From Pseudoxanthomonas broegbernensis (GTDB taxonomy: Bacteria; Pseudomonadota; Gammaproteobacteria; Xanthomonadales; Xanthomonadaceae), in the NCBI RefSeq assembly GCF_014202435.1, contig NZ_JACHGU010000005.1:186001-250000 (forward strand): a DNA stretch of 64,000 bases. Direction: 5' to 3'. The notes beneath the pieces are model-generated. The model was not told the DNA's origin and searched no databases. It saw only the letters and a list, made by a program, of their open reading frames with translations. Below are positions 34,073 through 45,354 of the stretch, piece after piece. Made by a program: the position numbers and the translations under genes. How positions within the stretch are numbered: the stretch's first letter is position 1; every line of letters begins with the position of its first letter.

Positions 34073-34555
34073 ATGGACCTGCGCAAGATCAAGAAACTCA
34101 TCGACCTGCTGGACGAATCCAATCTCGCCGAAATCGAGATCAAGGAAGGCGAGGAGAGCGTGCGCCTGTCGCGCATTCCCCAGGGCATGGCGATGGCCGC
34201 CCCGGCCGCCGCGATGGAAGTGCGCGGTCCCGCCGTCGCGGCCGCGCCGGCCATGCCGATGAACTCCCCGGTGGAGGCCGCCACCGGCGGCGCGCCCAAG
34301 CCCGGCGGCGACCTGCCCCCCGGCCACGTGGTCCGCGCGCCGATGGTCGGCACCTACTACGCGGCCCCGGCGCCGGACAAGCCGGCCTTCGTGGCCGTCG
34401 GCCAGCAGGTCAAGGCCGGCGAGACCCTGGGCATCATCGAGGCGATGAAGATGTTCAACCCGATCGAGGCCGACGCCTCCGGCACGGTGGTGGCCATCCT
34501 GTGCGAGAGCGGCCAGCCGATCGAGTTCGACCAGCCGCTGTTCGTGATCGGCTGA
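34073..34555 (+). CDS. accB: AccB, biotin carboxyl carrier protein of acetyl-CoA carboxylase
   Basis: A 160-residue carrier. The N-terminus ([32 protein letters not shown]) is the dimerisation part, followed by a Pro/Ala-rich linker and a biotinyl domain with the lysine to be biotinylated in EAMKMFN. It carries CO2 between AccC and the AccAD transferase in fatty-acid synthesis. accC follows after 10 nt. Confidence 0.98.
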   Translation: MDLRKIKKLIDLLDESNLAEIEIKEGEESVRLSRIPQGMAMAAPAAAMEVRGPAVAAAPAMPMNSPVEAATGGAPKPGGDLPPGHVVRAPMVGTYYAAPAPDKPAFVAVGQQVKAGETLGIIEAMKMFNPIEADASGTVVAILCESGQPIEFDQPLFVIG

Positions 34556-34565
34556 GGCCGCGCCC

Positions 34566-35933
<1,368 letters not shown>

Positions 35934-35943
35934 GCCGCGCCCG

Positions 35944-36864
35944 ATGCCCTACCTGGAGCTTTCGCTTCGCAGCACCGAGGCCGAGCAGCCGCGCTACGAG
36001 CGCGCGCTGGAGGCCGCCGGCGCGCTGTCGGTGACCCTGCTGGACGCCGACGCGGACACGCCCAACGAGCGCGCCATCCTCGAACCGGGCGTGGGCCAGA
36101 CGCCGGTATGGAAGTCGCTGGTGCTGGCCGCACTGTTCGACGCCGATACCGATGCGCTGGCGCTGCTGGCCGCGCTGGAGGCGTCCGACCCGGCGCTGGA
36201 CTGGAGCGGCGCCCGCTTCCGCGCCGTCGAGGACCAGGACTGGGAACGGGTCTGGCTGGACCAGTTCCAGCCGATGCGCTTCGGCGCGCGCACCTGGATC
36301 GTGCCGTGGAACCACGCCCTGCCCGCCGAGGCCGACGTGCCGGACGCGGCCGTGGTACGGCTGGACCCGGGCCTGGCCTTCGGCTCGGGCACCCACCCGA
36401 CCACCGCGCTGTGCCTGCGCTGGCTCGACGGCCTGGGCGCCGACGGCGCGCTGCGCCGGGCGCGCGTGCTCGACTTCGGCTGCGGCTCGGGCATCCTCGC
36501 CCTGGCCGCGTTGAAACTGGGCGCCGCGCAGGCGGTGGGCGTGGACAACGACCCGCAGGCCGTGCAGGCCAGCCTGGACAACGCCCGGCGCAACGCGGTG
36601 GACGCGCGCCTGGCCGTGCACCTGCCACAGGACGAACCGGCGGCGCGCTACCCGGTGGTGGTGGCCAACATCCTCGCATCGGCGCTGGACGCGCTGGCCG
36701 AGGTGCTGGCCGCGCGGGTGGCGCCGGGCGGGCGCATCGCCCTGTCCGGCATCCTGCGCGGCCAGGAAGCGGAACTGCTGCCGCGCTACGCGGCCTGGTT
36801 CGACGCCCTGCAGGTCCAGGCCCAGGACGACTGGGTGCTGATCCACGGCCTCAGGCGGCCCTGA
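35944..36864 (+). CDS. prmA: PrmA, ribosomal protein L11 methyltransferase
   Basis: A 306-residue SAM-dependent enzyme that trimethylates ribosomal protein L11. The N-terminal L11-binding domain is followed by the methyltransferase fold with [33 protein letters not shown] (SAM site), [17 protein letters not shown] and [10 protein letters not shown] motifs. It is third in accB-accC-prmA, a common arrangement in gammaproteobacteria. Confidence 0.97.
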   Translation: MPYLELSLRSTEAEQPRYERALEAAGALSVTLLDADADTPNERAILEPGVGQTPVWKSLVLAALFDADTDALALLAALEASDPALDWSGARFRAVEDQDWERVWLDQFQPMRFGARTWIVPWNHALPAEADVPDAAVVRLDPGLAFGSGTHPTTALCLRWLDGLGADGALRRARVLDFGCGSGILALAALKLGAAQAVGVDNDPQAVQASLDNARRNAVDARLAVHLPQDEPAARYPVVVANILASALDALAEVLAARVAPGGRIALSGILRGQEAELLPRYAAWFDALQVQAQDDWVLIHGLRRP

Positions 36865-36896
36865 CCCGCCCGCCGATCCGCGCCGCACCGGGCGCG

Positions 36897-37328
36897 TCAG
36901 CCCGGTTCCGGGTACCGGATGCTTGCCGTGAGCAGCGCGTCCTCGACGCTGATCGCGAGCACCACGGCCACCTCCTCCCAGCCCGTCCTGCGCAACTGCC
37001 GCAGGTGCAGCGCATTGGTCCACAGCCCGGCCGCCACGCGCCCGCCGCCATCCACGACCAGCAGCCCGCACAGCGCGCCGCTGCCGCCATCGATCAGGTA
37101 CAGGCCATAGGCCGTGGCCAGGCACGCCGTCAGCGCCCCGCCCAGCCACCACAGCCGCCGCAGCAGCGGCCAGGCCCAGGGCAGCAGGAAGGCCTGCCAG
37201 GACCAATCCACCCGGACCGCGACCCTGCGGCCGCAGCGGCCGAGCACGACATAGCGGGGGATTCTCGGCACGTGTGGCGGCACCGCGCCGGGCGCCTCGG
37301 ACCGCTTCGTCGACTCCTTCGATTCCAT
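36897..37328 (-). CDS. Small membrane protein of unknown function
   Basis: A 143-residue protein with a basic, Pro-rich N-terminus and a double hydrophobic region (residues about 45-85: WQAFLLPWAWPLLRRLWWLGGALTACLATAYGLYLI), then a C-terminal cytoplasmic-looking domain with paired Trp/Leu residues. It may belong to the short membrane proteins that follow prmA in Xanthomonadaceae, but I recognise no family. It is transcribed divergently from the XRE regulator, and a strong dyad at 37366-37396 lies in their shared upstream region. Confidence 0.7.
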   Translation of the reverse strand: MESKESTKRSEAPGAVPPHVPRIPRYVVLGRCGRRVAVRVDWSWQAFLLPWAWPLLRRLWWLGGALTACLATAYGLYLIDGGSGALCGLLVVDGGGRVAAGLWTNALHLRQLRRTGWEEVAVVLAISVEDALLTASIRYPEPG

Positions 37329-37365
37329 CCGTCCACACCAGGGTCGTCCTGACTAAAGCGGATAG

Positions 37366-37396
37366 TATCAACAACATTTCCATAATGTTATCGATA
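37366..37396. promoter_or_regulatory. 31-bp operator-like dyad between the membrane-protein gene and the XRE regulator
   Basis: Arms TATCAACAACAT (37366-37377) and ATGTTATCGATA (37385-37396) match as inverted repeats at 10 of 12 positions around a 7-nt spacer. It is AT-rich in a GC-rich genome, and lies 38 nt upstream of the membrane-protein start and 59 nt upstream of the XRE start. The obvious candidate binder is the adjacent XRE protein (inference). Confidence 0.55.
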
Positions 37397-37454
37397 CGAA
37401 CCATGCCCGCGAGGCCCAGCCGCTATACCTCGCCTCCCCTTTGGAGGTTGGCGT

Positions 37455-37832
37455 GTGAGCAGGCTGCACCAACGGATTCGCGAGGCGCGTGGACTGACCG
37501 GGCTGTCGCAGGAAGCACTGGCGATCGACCTGGGCGTGTCGCGCAGCGCCATCGCCCAATGGGAAATGCATCCGGGCGGGACGGTGCCGGCGGTGGAGAA
37601 CCTGATCGCGCTGGCGCGCCGCAGCGGCATGGCCTTCGAGTACCTGGCCACCGGGCGCGGCGCACGCATCGCGGGCGAACCGATCCTCAACGTCGCCGAG
37701 GAACCTTCGGCCTACCGGCAGTTGTCGGAACAGCAGCGCAGGCTGCTGGACTGCTTCGATGCGCTGGGCGCGCGCCAGCGCGCGGGGCTGCTCGACCTGC
37801 TGGACAGCTCCAGCCGGCACAAGCGACGCTGA
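37455..37832 (+). CDS. XRE-family helix-turn-helix transcriptional regulator
   Basis: A 125-residue repressor-like protein. Residues about 4-65 are the Cro/cI HTH domain (LHQRIREARGLTGLSQEALAIDLGVSRSAIAQWE followed by PAVENLIALARR). The C-terminal part (about 75-118, LSEQQRRLLDCFDALGARQRAGLLDLLDS) is helical, probably for dimerisation. The GTG at 37455 has a GGAGG site. A dyad 59 nt upstream, shared with the divergent gene, suggests it controls itself and that neighbour. Confidence 0.9.
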   Translation: MSRLHQRIREARGLTGLSQEALAIDLGVSRSAIAQWEMHPGGTVPAVENLIALARRSGMAFEYLATGRGARIAGEPILNVAEEPSAYRQLSEQQRRLLDCFDALGARQRAGLLDLLDSSSRHKRR

Positions 37833-37873
37833 GCGCCGGCCGCACCGCGCCGGGACGTGCTTGAATAAGGCGC

Positions 37874-38914
<1,041 letters not shown>

Positions 38915-38952
38915 ACGCGCCCGCGCCCATGACAGCGGCCGGAGCGGCGCGC

Positions 38953-38958
38953 TAGACT
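38953..38958 (+). promoter_or_regulatory. -10-like TAGACT upstream of fis
   Basis: TAGACT preceded by gcgcgc, 42 nt before the fis GTG, in the gap after the DUF3426 gene. It matches 4 of 6 consensus bases. No clear -35. Confidence 0.35.
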
Positions 38959-38999
38959 CGTTCGCCCGCTTGGACGCGGCCGCCGCTTCCGGACCCTTC

Positions 39000-39275
39000 G
39001 TGCAGCAGACTCCCCCCATCCGCGCCGACGCCGGGCGCAATGCCTCCCGTCCGCCGCTGCGCGAGCACGTGGCACAGTCGGTGCGCCGCTACCTGCGCGA
39101 CCTCGACGGCGTGGACGCCAACGACGTCTACGAGATCGTGCTGCGCGAGATGGAGATCCCGCTGTTCGTGGAAGTGCTCAACCATTGCGAAGGCAACCAG
39201 AGCCGCGCCGCCGCGCTGCTGGGCATCCACCGGGCGACGTTGCGCAAGAAACTGAAGGACTACGGCCTGGCCTGA
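39000..39275 (+). CDS. fis: Fis, nucleoid-associated DNA-binding protein
   Basis: A 91-residue protein of standard Fis length. The C-terminal HTH ([35 protein letters not shown]) is the conserved Fis/NtrC-type DNA-binding end and the preceding [17 protein letters not shown] helices form the dimer core. Fis bends DNA and tunes rRNA and growth-phase genes. The GTG at 39000 gives the correct length; a TAGACT -10 lies upstream. purH follows after 81 nt with its own promoter, a conserved order in this family. Confidence 0.93.
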   Translation: MQQTPPIRADAGRNASRPPLREHVAQSVRRYLRDLDGVDANDVYEIVLREMEIPLFVEVLNHCEGNQSRAAALLGIHRATLRKKLKDYGLA

Positions 39276-39320
39276 GCGCGCACGCCGCGCGCGGTGTCCG
39301 GCCGGATGTCGCGGGGCGGC

Positions 39321-39326
39321 TATAAT
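39321..39326 (+). promoter_or_regulatory. Consensus TATAAT -10 box of purH
   Basis: A perfect TATAAT, 31 nt before the purH ATG. The -35 region is not recognisable. No PurR-like operator was identified. Confidence 0.55.
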
Positions 39327-39356
39327 TCCGCTTCTTTCCCGCACCGCTCCCCCTCC

Positions 39357-40940
39357 ATGACCGCCGACCTCCTGCCCATCCACCGGGCACTGCTGTCCGT
39401 TTCCGACAAGACCGGCCTGATCGAACTGGCCCGCGCCCTGGCCGCGCGCGGCGTCGAACTTCTCTCCACCGGCGGCACCGCCCGCGCGCTCCGCGAGGCC
39501 GGGCTGGCGGTGAAGGACGTGTCCGAGGCCACCGGCTTCCCGGAGATGATGGACGGGCGGGTCAAGACCCTGCACCCGGCGGTGCACGGCGGCCTGCTCG
39601 GCCGCGCCGGCGTGGACGATGCGGTGATGGCCCAGCACGGCATCGCGCCGATCGACCTGCTGGTGCTGAACCTGTATCCGTTCGAGCAGGTCACCGCGCG
39701 CGCGGACTGCACCCTGGCCGAGGCGGTGGAGAACATCGACATCGGCGGCCCGGCGATGCTGCGCTCGGCGGCCAAGAACTTCGCCCGCGTGGCGGTGGCC
39801 ACTTCGCCCGGGCAGTACCCCGCCCTGCTCGCCGAACTGGACGCCAACGACGGCCGGCTCTCGGCCGCGCAGCGCTTCGCCCTGTCGGTGGCCGCGTTCA
39901 ACCGCGTGGCCCAGTACGACGCGGCGATCGGCAACTACCTTTCCACGGTGACCGACACCGCCGCCGCGGTACCCACGCGCGCCGAGTTCCCGACGCAGAT
40001 GAACTCCACCTTCGTCAAGGCGATGGACCTGCGCTACGGCGAGAACCCGCACCAGTCCGGCGCGTTCTACCGCGACCTGTACCCGGTGCCGGGCACCCTG
40101 GCCACCTTCCGCCAGTTGCAGGGCAAGGAGCTGAGCTACAACAACCTGGCCGACGCCGACGCGGCCTGGGAGTGCGTGCGCCAGTTCGACGCCCCGGCCT
40201 GCGTGATCGTCAAGCACGCCAACCCCTGCGGCGTGGCGGTGGGCGCCGCCTGCGCCGACGCCTACGAGCGGGCCTACGCCACCGACCCGACCAGCGCCTT
40301 CGGCGGCATCATCGCCTTCAACCGGACGCTGGACGCGGCCACCGCCAAGGCCATCCTCGACCGCCAGTTCGTCGAGGTGCTGATCGCCCCGGGCTACGAG
40401 GCCGGTGCGCTGGAATACGCGACGAAGAAGGCCAACGTGCGCGTGCTGGAGATCCCGGCCGGCGACGGCATGAACAACTACGACAGCAAGCGCATCGGGT
40501 CCGGCCTGCTGCTGCAGTCGGCCGACAACCGCGGCATGGCCCGCGACGCGCTGAAGGTGGCGACGAAGCTGGCGCCGAGCGAGGCCCAGTTCGCCGACCT
40601 GCTGTTCGCGTGGAAGGTGGCCAAGTTCGTCAAGTCCAACGCCATCGTCTACGCCCGGGACCACCGCACCGTCGGCGTGGGCGCCGGGCAGATGAGCCGG
40701 GTGTACTCGGCGCGCATCGCCGGGATCAAGGCCGCCGACGCCGGGCTGCAGGTGGAAGGCTCGGTGATGGCCTCCGACGCGTTCTTCCCGTTCCGCGACG
40801 GCATCGACGCCGCGGCCGCCGCCGGCATCAAGGCGGTGATCCAGCCCGGCGGCTCGATGCGCGACGCCGAGGTGATCGCCGCGGCCGACGAACACGGCAT
40901 CGCCATGGTGTTCACCGGTATCCGCCACTTCCGGCACTGA
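39357..40940 (+). CDS. purH: PurH, bifunctional AICAR transformylase/IMP cyclohydrolase
   Basis: A 527-residue enzyme for the last two steps of IMP synthesis. The N-terminal MGS-like cyclohydrolase domain (residues 1 to about 200) includes [15 protein letters not shown] and [16 protein letters not shown]. The C-terminal transformylase includes [24 protein letters not shown] and the catalytic Lys-His in [12 protein letters not shown]. The start at 39357 matches the family; the longer frame upstream overlaps its promoter and is rejected. It ends 11 nt before the oxygenase gene. Confidence 0.98.
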   Translation: MTADLLPIHRALLSVSDKTGLIELARALAARGVELLSTGGTARALREAGLAVKDVSEATGFPEMMDGRVKTLHPAVHGGLLGRAGVDDAVMAQHGIAPIDLLVLNLYPFEQVTARADCTLAEAVENIDIGGPAMLRSAAKNFARVAVATSPGQYPALLAELDANDGRLSAAQRFALSVAAFNRVAQYDAAIGNYLSTVTDTAAAVPTRAEFPTQMNSTFVKAMDLRYGENPHQSGAFYRDLYPVPGTLATFRQLQGKELSYNNLADADAAWECVRQFDAPACVIVKHANPCGVAVGAACADAYERAYATDPTSAFGGIIAFNRTLDAATAKAILDRQFVEVLIAPGYEAGALEYATKKANVRVLEIPAGDGMNNYDSKRIGSGLLLQSADNRGMARDALKVATKLAPSEAQFADLLFAWKVAKFVKSNAIVYARDHRTVGVGAGQMSRVYSARIAGIKAADAGLQVEGSVMASDAFFPFRDGIDAAAAAGIKAVIQPGGSMRDAEVIAAADEHGIAMVFTGIRHFRH

Positions 40941-40951
40941 GGGAGTCCGGC

Positions 40952-41689
40952 ATGCTTCTGACCCGGCTGGATGCGCTCGAAGCCCGCGTGGCCGATGACG
41001 CGGCGGCGTACGCGGGCGCCGACCCGTTCCCGCACATCGTCATCGACGGCCTGCTGAACCCAACCGCGCTGGAACAGGCGATGCGGGAATTCCCCGCGCC
41101 GCAGGCCATCGAGGACTGGCGCCGCGCCGATGCGGTGGACGCGCAGGGCCGCGTCGCCCAGAAGCTCAAGCTGGGCTACAGCGACGAACTCCGCTTCGGC
41201 CCCACGCTGCGCGCGCTGGTGCACGAACTGCATTCCTCGCCGTTCCTGCGCTACCTGGAACGGCTGACCGGCATCGAGCGCCTGTTGCCGGACGCGCACA
41301 TGACCGGCGGCGGCCTGCACCAGTACCTGCCGGGCGCTGTGCTGCGCATGCATGCCGACTTCAACAAGCTGCCCGGGTTCGAGCTGGACCGCCGGCTCAA
41401 CCTGCTGGTGTACCTCAACCCCGCCTGGGACCCGGCCTGGGGCGGCGACCTGGAGCTCTGGGACCGGGGCATGAAGGCCTGCGTGCAGCGCATCGCCCCG
41501 CTGTCCAACCGCTGCGTGGTCTTCTCCACCACGCACGACTCGTTCCACGGCATGCCCGATCCGCTCGCCTGCCCGGACGGCGTCACCCGGCGCTCGCTTG
41601 CGCTGTACTACTACTCCAACGGCCGCCCGGAGGCCGAACGCCGGGGCGAGCATTCGACGCTCTGGCAGGCACGCCCGGGAGAGGCCTGA
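40952..41689 (+). CDS. 2-oxoglutarate/Fe(II)-dependent oxygenase (prolyl 4-hydroxylase-like)
   Basis: A 245-residue dioxygenase. The iron facial triad can be placed: His134 and Asp136 in MHADFNKL and a distal His199 in DSFHGMPDP, with a 2-oxoglutarate-binding Arg near 213 ([10 protein letters not shown]). The N-terminus is [20 protein letters not shown], typical of the 2OG-FeII_Oxy_3 family. Substrate unknown; relatives hydroxylate proteins or glycan/nucleotide substrates. It sits between purH and purD on the same strand and has a GGGAG site, so it may be co-transcribed with purH. Confidence 0.88.
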   Translation: MLLTRLDALEARVADDAAAYAGADPFPHIVIDGLLNPTALEQAMREFPAPQAIEDWRRADAVDAQGRVAQKLKLGYSDELRFGPTLRALVHELHSSPFLRYLERLTGIERLLPDAHMTGGGLHQYLPGAVLRMHADFNKLPGFELDRRLNLLVYLNPAWDPAWGGDLELWDRGMKACVQRIAPLSNRCVVFSTTHDSFHGMPDPLACPDGVTRRSLALYYYSNGRPEAERRGEHSTLWQARPGEA

Positions 41690-41729
41690 GCCACGGTGCG
41701 TGCGGACCGCCCGACCCGCGCGGGCAGGC

Positions 41730-41735
41730 TAGAAT
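41730..41735 (+). promoter_or_regulatory. -10-like TAGAAT upstream of purD
   Basis: TAGAAT preceded by GGC, 47 nt before the purD ATG, same hexamer as the yajQ and groES promoters in this window. Confidence 0.45.
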
Positions 41736-41781
41736 CGCGTTCCCCTTGCGCAATCGGCGACCCTGCTTTCCAGGACACCAG

Positions 41782-43101
41782 ATGAAAATTCTCGTAATCG
41801 GCGGCGGCGGCCGCGAGCATGCCCTGGCCTGGAAACTGGCCCTGTCGCCGCGCGTGGACGAGGTCATCGTCGCGCCCGGGAACGCCGGCACCGCCACCGA
41901 AGCCAAGTGCCGCAACGCGCCGGTCAAGGCCACCGACATCGACGGGCTGCTGAAGCTGGCCCGCGACGAGGGCGCGGCCCTGACCGTGGTCGGCCCCGAG
42001 GTGCCGCTGGTGGCCGGGGTGGTCGACCGCTTCCGCGAGGCCGGCCTGCGCATCTTCGGCCCCAGCGCCGCGGCCGCGCAGTTGGAAGGCAGCAAGGCCT
42101 TCGCCAAGGACTTCCTCAAGCGCCACGGCATCCCCACCGCGTTCTACGAGGTGCATGCCGACGTCGACGCCGCGCTGGCCTACGTTCGGGCCAAATCCGT
42201 CGAGAGCGGGGGCGCGCCGATCGTGGTCAAGGCCGACGGCCTGGCCGCAGGCAAGGGCGTGATCGTGGCGATGACGCTGGAGGAAGCCGAGGCCGCGGTG
42301 CGCGACATGCTCTCGGGCAACGCCTTCGGCGACGCCGGCGCGCGGGTGGTGATCGAGGAGTGCCTGGAAGGCGAGGAAGCCAGCTTCATCTCCCTGGTCG
42401 ACGGCCGCACCGCGTTGCCGATGGCCACCAGCCAGGACCACAAGCGCGTGGGCGACGGCGACACCGGCCCCAATACCGGCGGCATGGGCGCCTACTCGCC
42501 CGCGCCGGTGGTCACCCCGCAGGTGCACGCGCGGATCATGCGCGAGGTGGTGGAGCCGACCGTGGCCGGCATGGCCGCCGACGGCGTGCCGTTCACCGGC
42601 TTCCTCTACGCCGGGCTGATGATCGACGCGGCCGGCACGCCCAAGGTGATCGAGTTCAACGTGCGCTTCGGCGACCCGGAGACCCAGCCGGTGCTGCTGC
42701 GCCTGCGGTCGGACCTGGTGGACCTGGTCGAGGCCGCCCTGGACGGGCGCCTGCACGAGGTGGAGGCGCAATGGGACGAACGCCCGTCGCTGGGCGTGGT
42801 GATGGCCGCGCGCCCGTATCCGGAATCGCCGGTCACCGGCGACGCCATCGGCGGCCTGGAGGCGGTGCCGGGCGATCTCGACAAGGGCGGGGCCAAGGTG
42901 TTCCACGCCGGCACCGCGCTGGATGCGGACGGGCGCGTGGTCAGCGCCGGCGGCCGGGTGCTGTGCGTGACCGCGCTGGGAAGCAGCGTGGCCGATGCGC
43001 AGCGCAACGCCTACGCCGGCGTCGACGCGATCGGCTGGGCCAACGCCTTCCACCGCCGCGACATCGGCTGGCGCGCGGTCGAACGCGAGCGCGGGCGATA
43101 G
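41782..43101 (+). CDS. purD: PurD, phosphoribosylamine-glycine ligase (GARS)
   Basis: A 439-residue ATP-grasp enzyme that joins glycine to phosphoribosylamine in purine synthesis. Key segments are KILVIGGGGREHALAWKL at the N-terminus, VVKADGLAAGKGVIVA, EECLEGEEASFISLVDG, DHKRVGDGDTGPNTGGMGAYSPAP and EFNVRFGDPETQ. The ATG at 41782 gives a standard N-terminus. The aminotransferase gene starts 4 nt after its stop. Confidence 0.98.
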   Translation: MKILVIGGGGREHALAWKLALSPRVDEVIVAPGNAGTATEAKCRNAPVKATDIDGLLKLARDEGAALTVVGPEVPLVAGVVDRFREAGLRIFGPSAAAAQLEGSKAFAKDFLKRHGIPTAFYEVHADVDAALAYVRAKSVESGGAPIVVKADGLAAGKGVIVAMTLEEAEAAVRDMLSGNAFGDAGARVVIEECLEGEEASFISLVDGRTALPMATSQDHKRVGDGDTGPNTGGMGAYSPAPVVTPQVHARIMREVVEPTVAGMAADGVPFTGFLYAGLMIDAAGTPKVIEFNVRFGDPETQPVLLRLRSDLVDLVEAALDGRLHEVEAQWDERPSLGVVMAARPYPESPVTGDAIGGLEAVPGDLDKGGAKVFHAGTALDADGRVVSAGGRVLCVTALGSSVADAQRNAYAGVDAIGWANAFHRRDIGWRAVERERGR

Positions 43102-43105
43102 CGGC

Positions 43106-44245
43106 GTGAGCGATCGCGTCGAACCGTTCCGCGCGATCGTCATCAGCCAGCGCGCACGCGCGCTGGAGGAGGCCGGCCGCTCCGTGATCCACATGGAGTT
43201 CGGCCAGCCCTCGACCCCGGCGCCCGCCGCGGCGCTGGCCGCCGTGCGCGACGCGCTGCAGCGCGACCCGCCCGGCTACTGGGAAAGCGTGCCGCTGCGC
43301 GAGCGCATCGCGCGCCATTACCGCGAGCGCTACGCCGTGGACGTGGACCCGCGGCGCATCCTCCTGACCTGCGGCGCCTCGCCCGCGCTGCTGCTGGCGC
43401 TGCTGTCCTGGTTCCGCGCCGGCGACCGCATCGCGTTCGCGCGGCCGGGCTACATCGCCTACCGCAACACCACCCTGGCCGCGCACCTGCGGCCGGTGGA
43501 GATCGGCTGCGGCCCCGCCTCGCGCTACCAGCTCACCGCCGCCGCGATCCGGGCGCTGGACCCCGCGCCGGCCGGGGTGATCCTCGCCAGCCCGGCCAAC
43601 CCCACCGGCACCATCATTCCCGCCGACGAACTGCGCGCCATCGCGCAGGCGTGCCGCGAGCGCGGCATCGCCATCGTCTCCGACGAGATCTACCACGGCC
43701 TGCACTACACGCAGCCGGCGCATTCGGTGCTGGAGTTCGCGCCGGACGCGCTGGTGGTCAACAGCTTCTCCAAGTACTACAGCATGGTCGACTGGCGGCT
43801 GGGCTGGCTGCTGGTGCCGGACGCGCACGTGGACACCGCGCGCGCCTACGCCGGCAACCTGTTCCTGACCCCGCCCTCGCCCAGCCAGCAGGCCGCGCGG
43901 GTGGCGATGGACCGCGTGGACGAGCTGGAAGGCCACCGCGCGGTATACGCGCGCAACCGCGACCTGCTGCTGGATGCGCTGCCGGCGCTGGGGCTGGAGC
44001 GGATCGCCCCGCCCGACGGCGCGTTCTACGTCTGGGCCGACGTGGGCCACCTCACCGGCGACAGCCTGGCCTTCTGCACCCGCCTGCTGGAGGAGACCGG
44101 GGTGGCGCTGGCGCCGGGCGTGGACTTCGATCCGGTCGACGGCCACCGCTTCATCCGCTTCAGCTTCGCCCCGGCCACCGCGCACATCGAGGAAGCGCTG
44201 CGCCGGCTGCGCCCGTGGTTCGCCGCGCAGCCGCGGGCCGGCTGA
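43106..44245 (+). CDS. Pyridoxal-phosphate-dependent aminotransferase, class I/II
   Basis: A 379-residue fold type I aminotransferase. The PLP lysine is K223 in NSFSKYYSMVDWRLGW; other landmarks are FGQPSTPAPAAAL, TCGASPALLLAL, ASPANPTGTIIP, SDEIYHGLHY and the C-terminal RFSFAP Arg. It is closest in style to aspartate/aromatic aminotransferases of the AAT-I family; the amino acid used is not clear. The start is a GTG at 43106, 4 nt after purD, so it is co-translated. It converges on ygiD. Confidence 0.88.
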   Translation: MSDRVEPFRAIVISQRARALEEAGRSVIHMEFGQPSTPAPAAALAAVRDALQRDPPGYWESVPLRERIARHYRERYAVDVDPRRILLTCGASPALLLALLSWFRAGDRIAFARPGYIAYRNTTLAAHLRPVEIGCGPASRYQLTAAAIRALDPAPAGVILASPANPTGTIIPADELRAIAQACRERGIAIVSDEIYHGLHYTQPAHSVLEFAPDALVVNSFSKYYSMVDWRLGWLLVPDAHVDTARAYAGNLFLTPPSPSQQAARVAMDRVDELEGHRAVYARNRDLLLDALPALGLERIAPPDGAFYVWADVGHLTGDSLAFCTRLLEETGVALAPGVDFDPVDGHRFIRFSFAPATAHIEEALRRLRPWFAAQPRAG

Positions 44246-44279
44246 GCCGCGGGCCGCCCCCAGCCGCCGCGCCGGCCGC

Positions 44280-45140
44280 TCAGACGTTGGCCTGCTCCGG
44301 CGGCAGCGTGGTCCGCAGCGCCGCGGCGCCCGGCCCGTCCGCCGCCGGCGGGCAATGCCCGTCCAGGGTGTAGGCGGTCATCGACAGCGAGCCGTAGGCG
44401 TAGCCCTCCACCAGCGCCCTGGCCGGCCGGCCCGAGGCCGCGGCCAGGCCGGCGATGTACAGCACCGGCAGGAAGTGGTCGGGCGTGGGCACCGCGGCGC
44501 GGTAGTCCGGGTGCGAGAGCAGCGACGGCATCTCGTGCGGGCGTTCCCGCATCAGGACCCGCGCGTCCTCGTCGAAGCGCCGCGCCCAGTCGAACCCGCC
44601 GTCCGGCTGCTGCCAGTCGATGGCGCGCAGGTTGTGGACCACGTTGCCGCTGCCCAGCACCAGCACCCCGCGCGCGCGCAGCGCGGCCAGCTTCGCGCCC
44701 AGGGCCAGGTGCCAGTCCGGCGGGCGGCGGGCGTCGATGGACAACTGCACCACCGGGATGTCGGCGTCCGGGAAGGCATGCACCAGCACCGACCAGGTGC
44801 CGTGGTCGATGCCCCAGCCGTCCACGTCGGCGCCCACCCGGTCCGGCACCACCGCATCGGCCACTTCCTCCACCAGCTCCGGCAGCCCCGGCGCGGGGTA
44901 GTCGACGGCGAACAGCTCCGGCGGGAAGCCGTAGAAGTCGTGGATGGTGCGCGGCCGGGCCATCGCGGTGACCGCGGTGGCGTTGACGTACCAGTGCGCG
45001 GACACGGCCAGGATCGCCCGCGGCCGTGGCACCGAGGCGCCGAAGTCGCGCCAGGCCTCGGTGAAGCGGTTGCGCTCGAGCGCGTTCATCGGGCTGCCAT
45101 GGCCGAGGAAGGCGGCGGGCATGATCGGGGTGGCGTCCAT
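44280..45140 (-). CDS. ygiD: YgiD-type 4,5-DOPA extradiol dioxygenase family protein
   Basis: A 286-residue zinc/iron enzyme of the LigB superfamily. The metal ligands are recognisable in [18 protein letters not shown] and the [10 protein letters not shown] block; [16 protein letters not shown] and [10 protein letters not shown] are also conserved. E. coli YgiD opens the catechol ring of L-DOPA in vitro; the physiological substrate is unknown. An AGGAG site precedes the ATG. It is convergent with the aminotransferase gene. Confidence 0.92.
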   Translation of the reverse strand: MDATPIMPAAFLGHGSPMNALERNRFTEAWRDFGASVPRPRAILAVSAHWYVNATAVTAMARPRTIHDFYGFPPELFAVDYPAPGLPELVEEVADAVVPDRVGADVDGWGIDHGTWSVLVHAFPDADIPVVQLSIDARRPPDWHLALGAKLAALRARGVLVLGSGNVVHNLRAIDWQQPDGGFDWARRFDEDARVLMRERPHEMPSLLSHPDYRAAVPTPDHFLPVLYIAGLAAASGRPARALVEGYAYGSLSMTAYTLDGHCPPAADGPGAAALRTTLPPEQANV

Positions 45141-45324
45141 CGGAGGCTCCTGGGCGGAATAGGTGCGTCGCCCCAGCCTATACGGGCGGCCCGGGGATGG
45201 GCGTGTGCGGCATGCAACGGTCCGTGCCGGGCGTGGCCGAGGGTGCGGGCCCCTGCCGCGCCCGGGAGCGCGCCTGCCGGGCCGGACGCGGGCGCGGAGG
45301 TGGGAGGCCCGCGCCCGCGTCTGC

Positions 45325-45330
45325 TAGGCT
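45325..45330 (+). promoter_or_regulatory. Extended -10-like TGC-TAGGCT upstream of the MFS-acyltransferase gene
   Basis: TAGGCT preceded by TGC, 24 nt before the ATG, leaving about 20 nt of leader that has a CGGAG site. Confidence 0.4.
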
Positions 45331-45354
45331 CCGCGCAGTCCCGCGGAGACCCGC

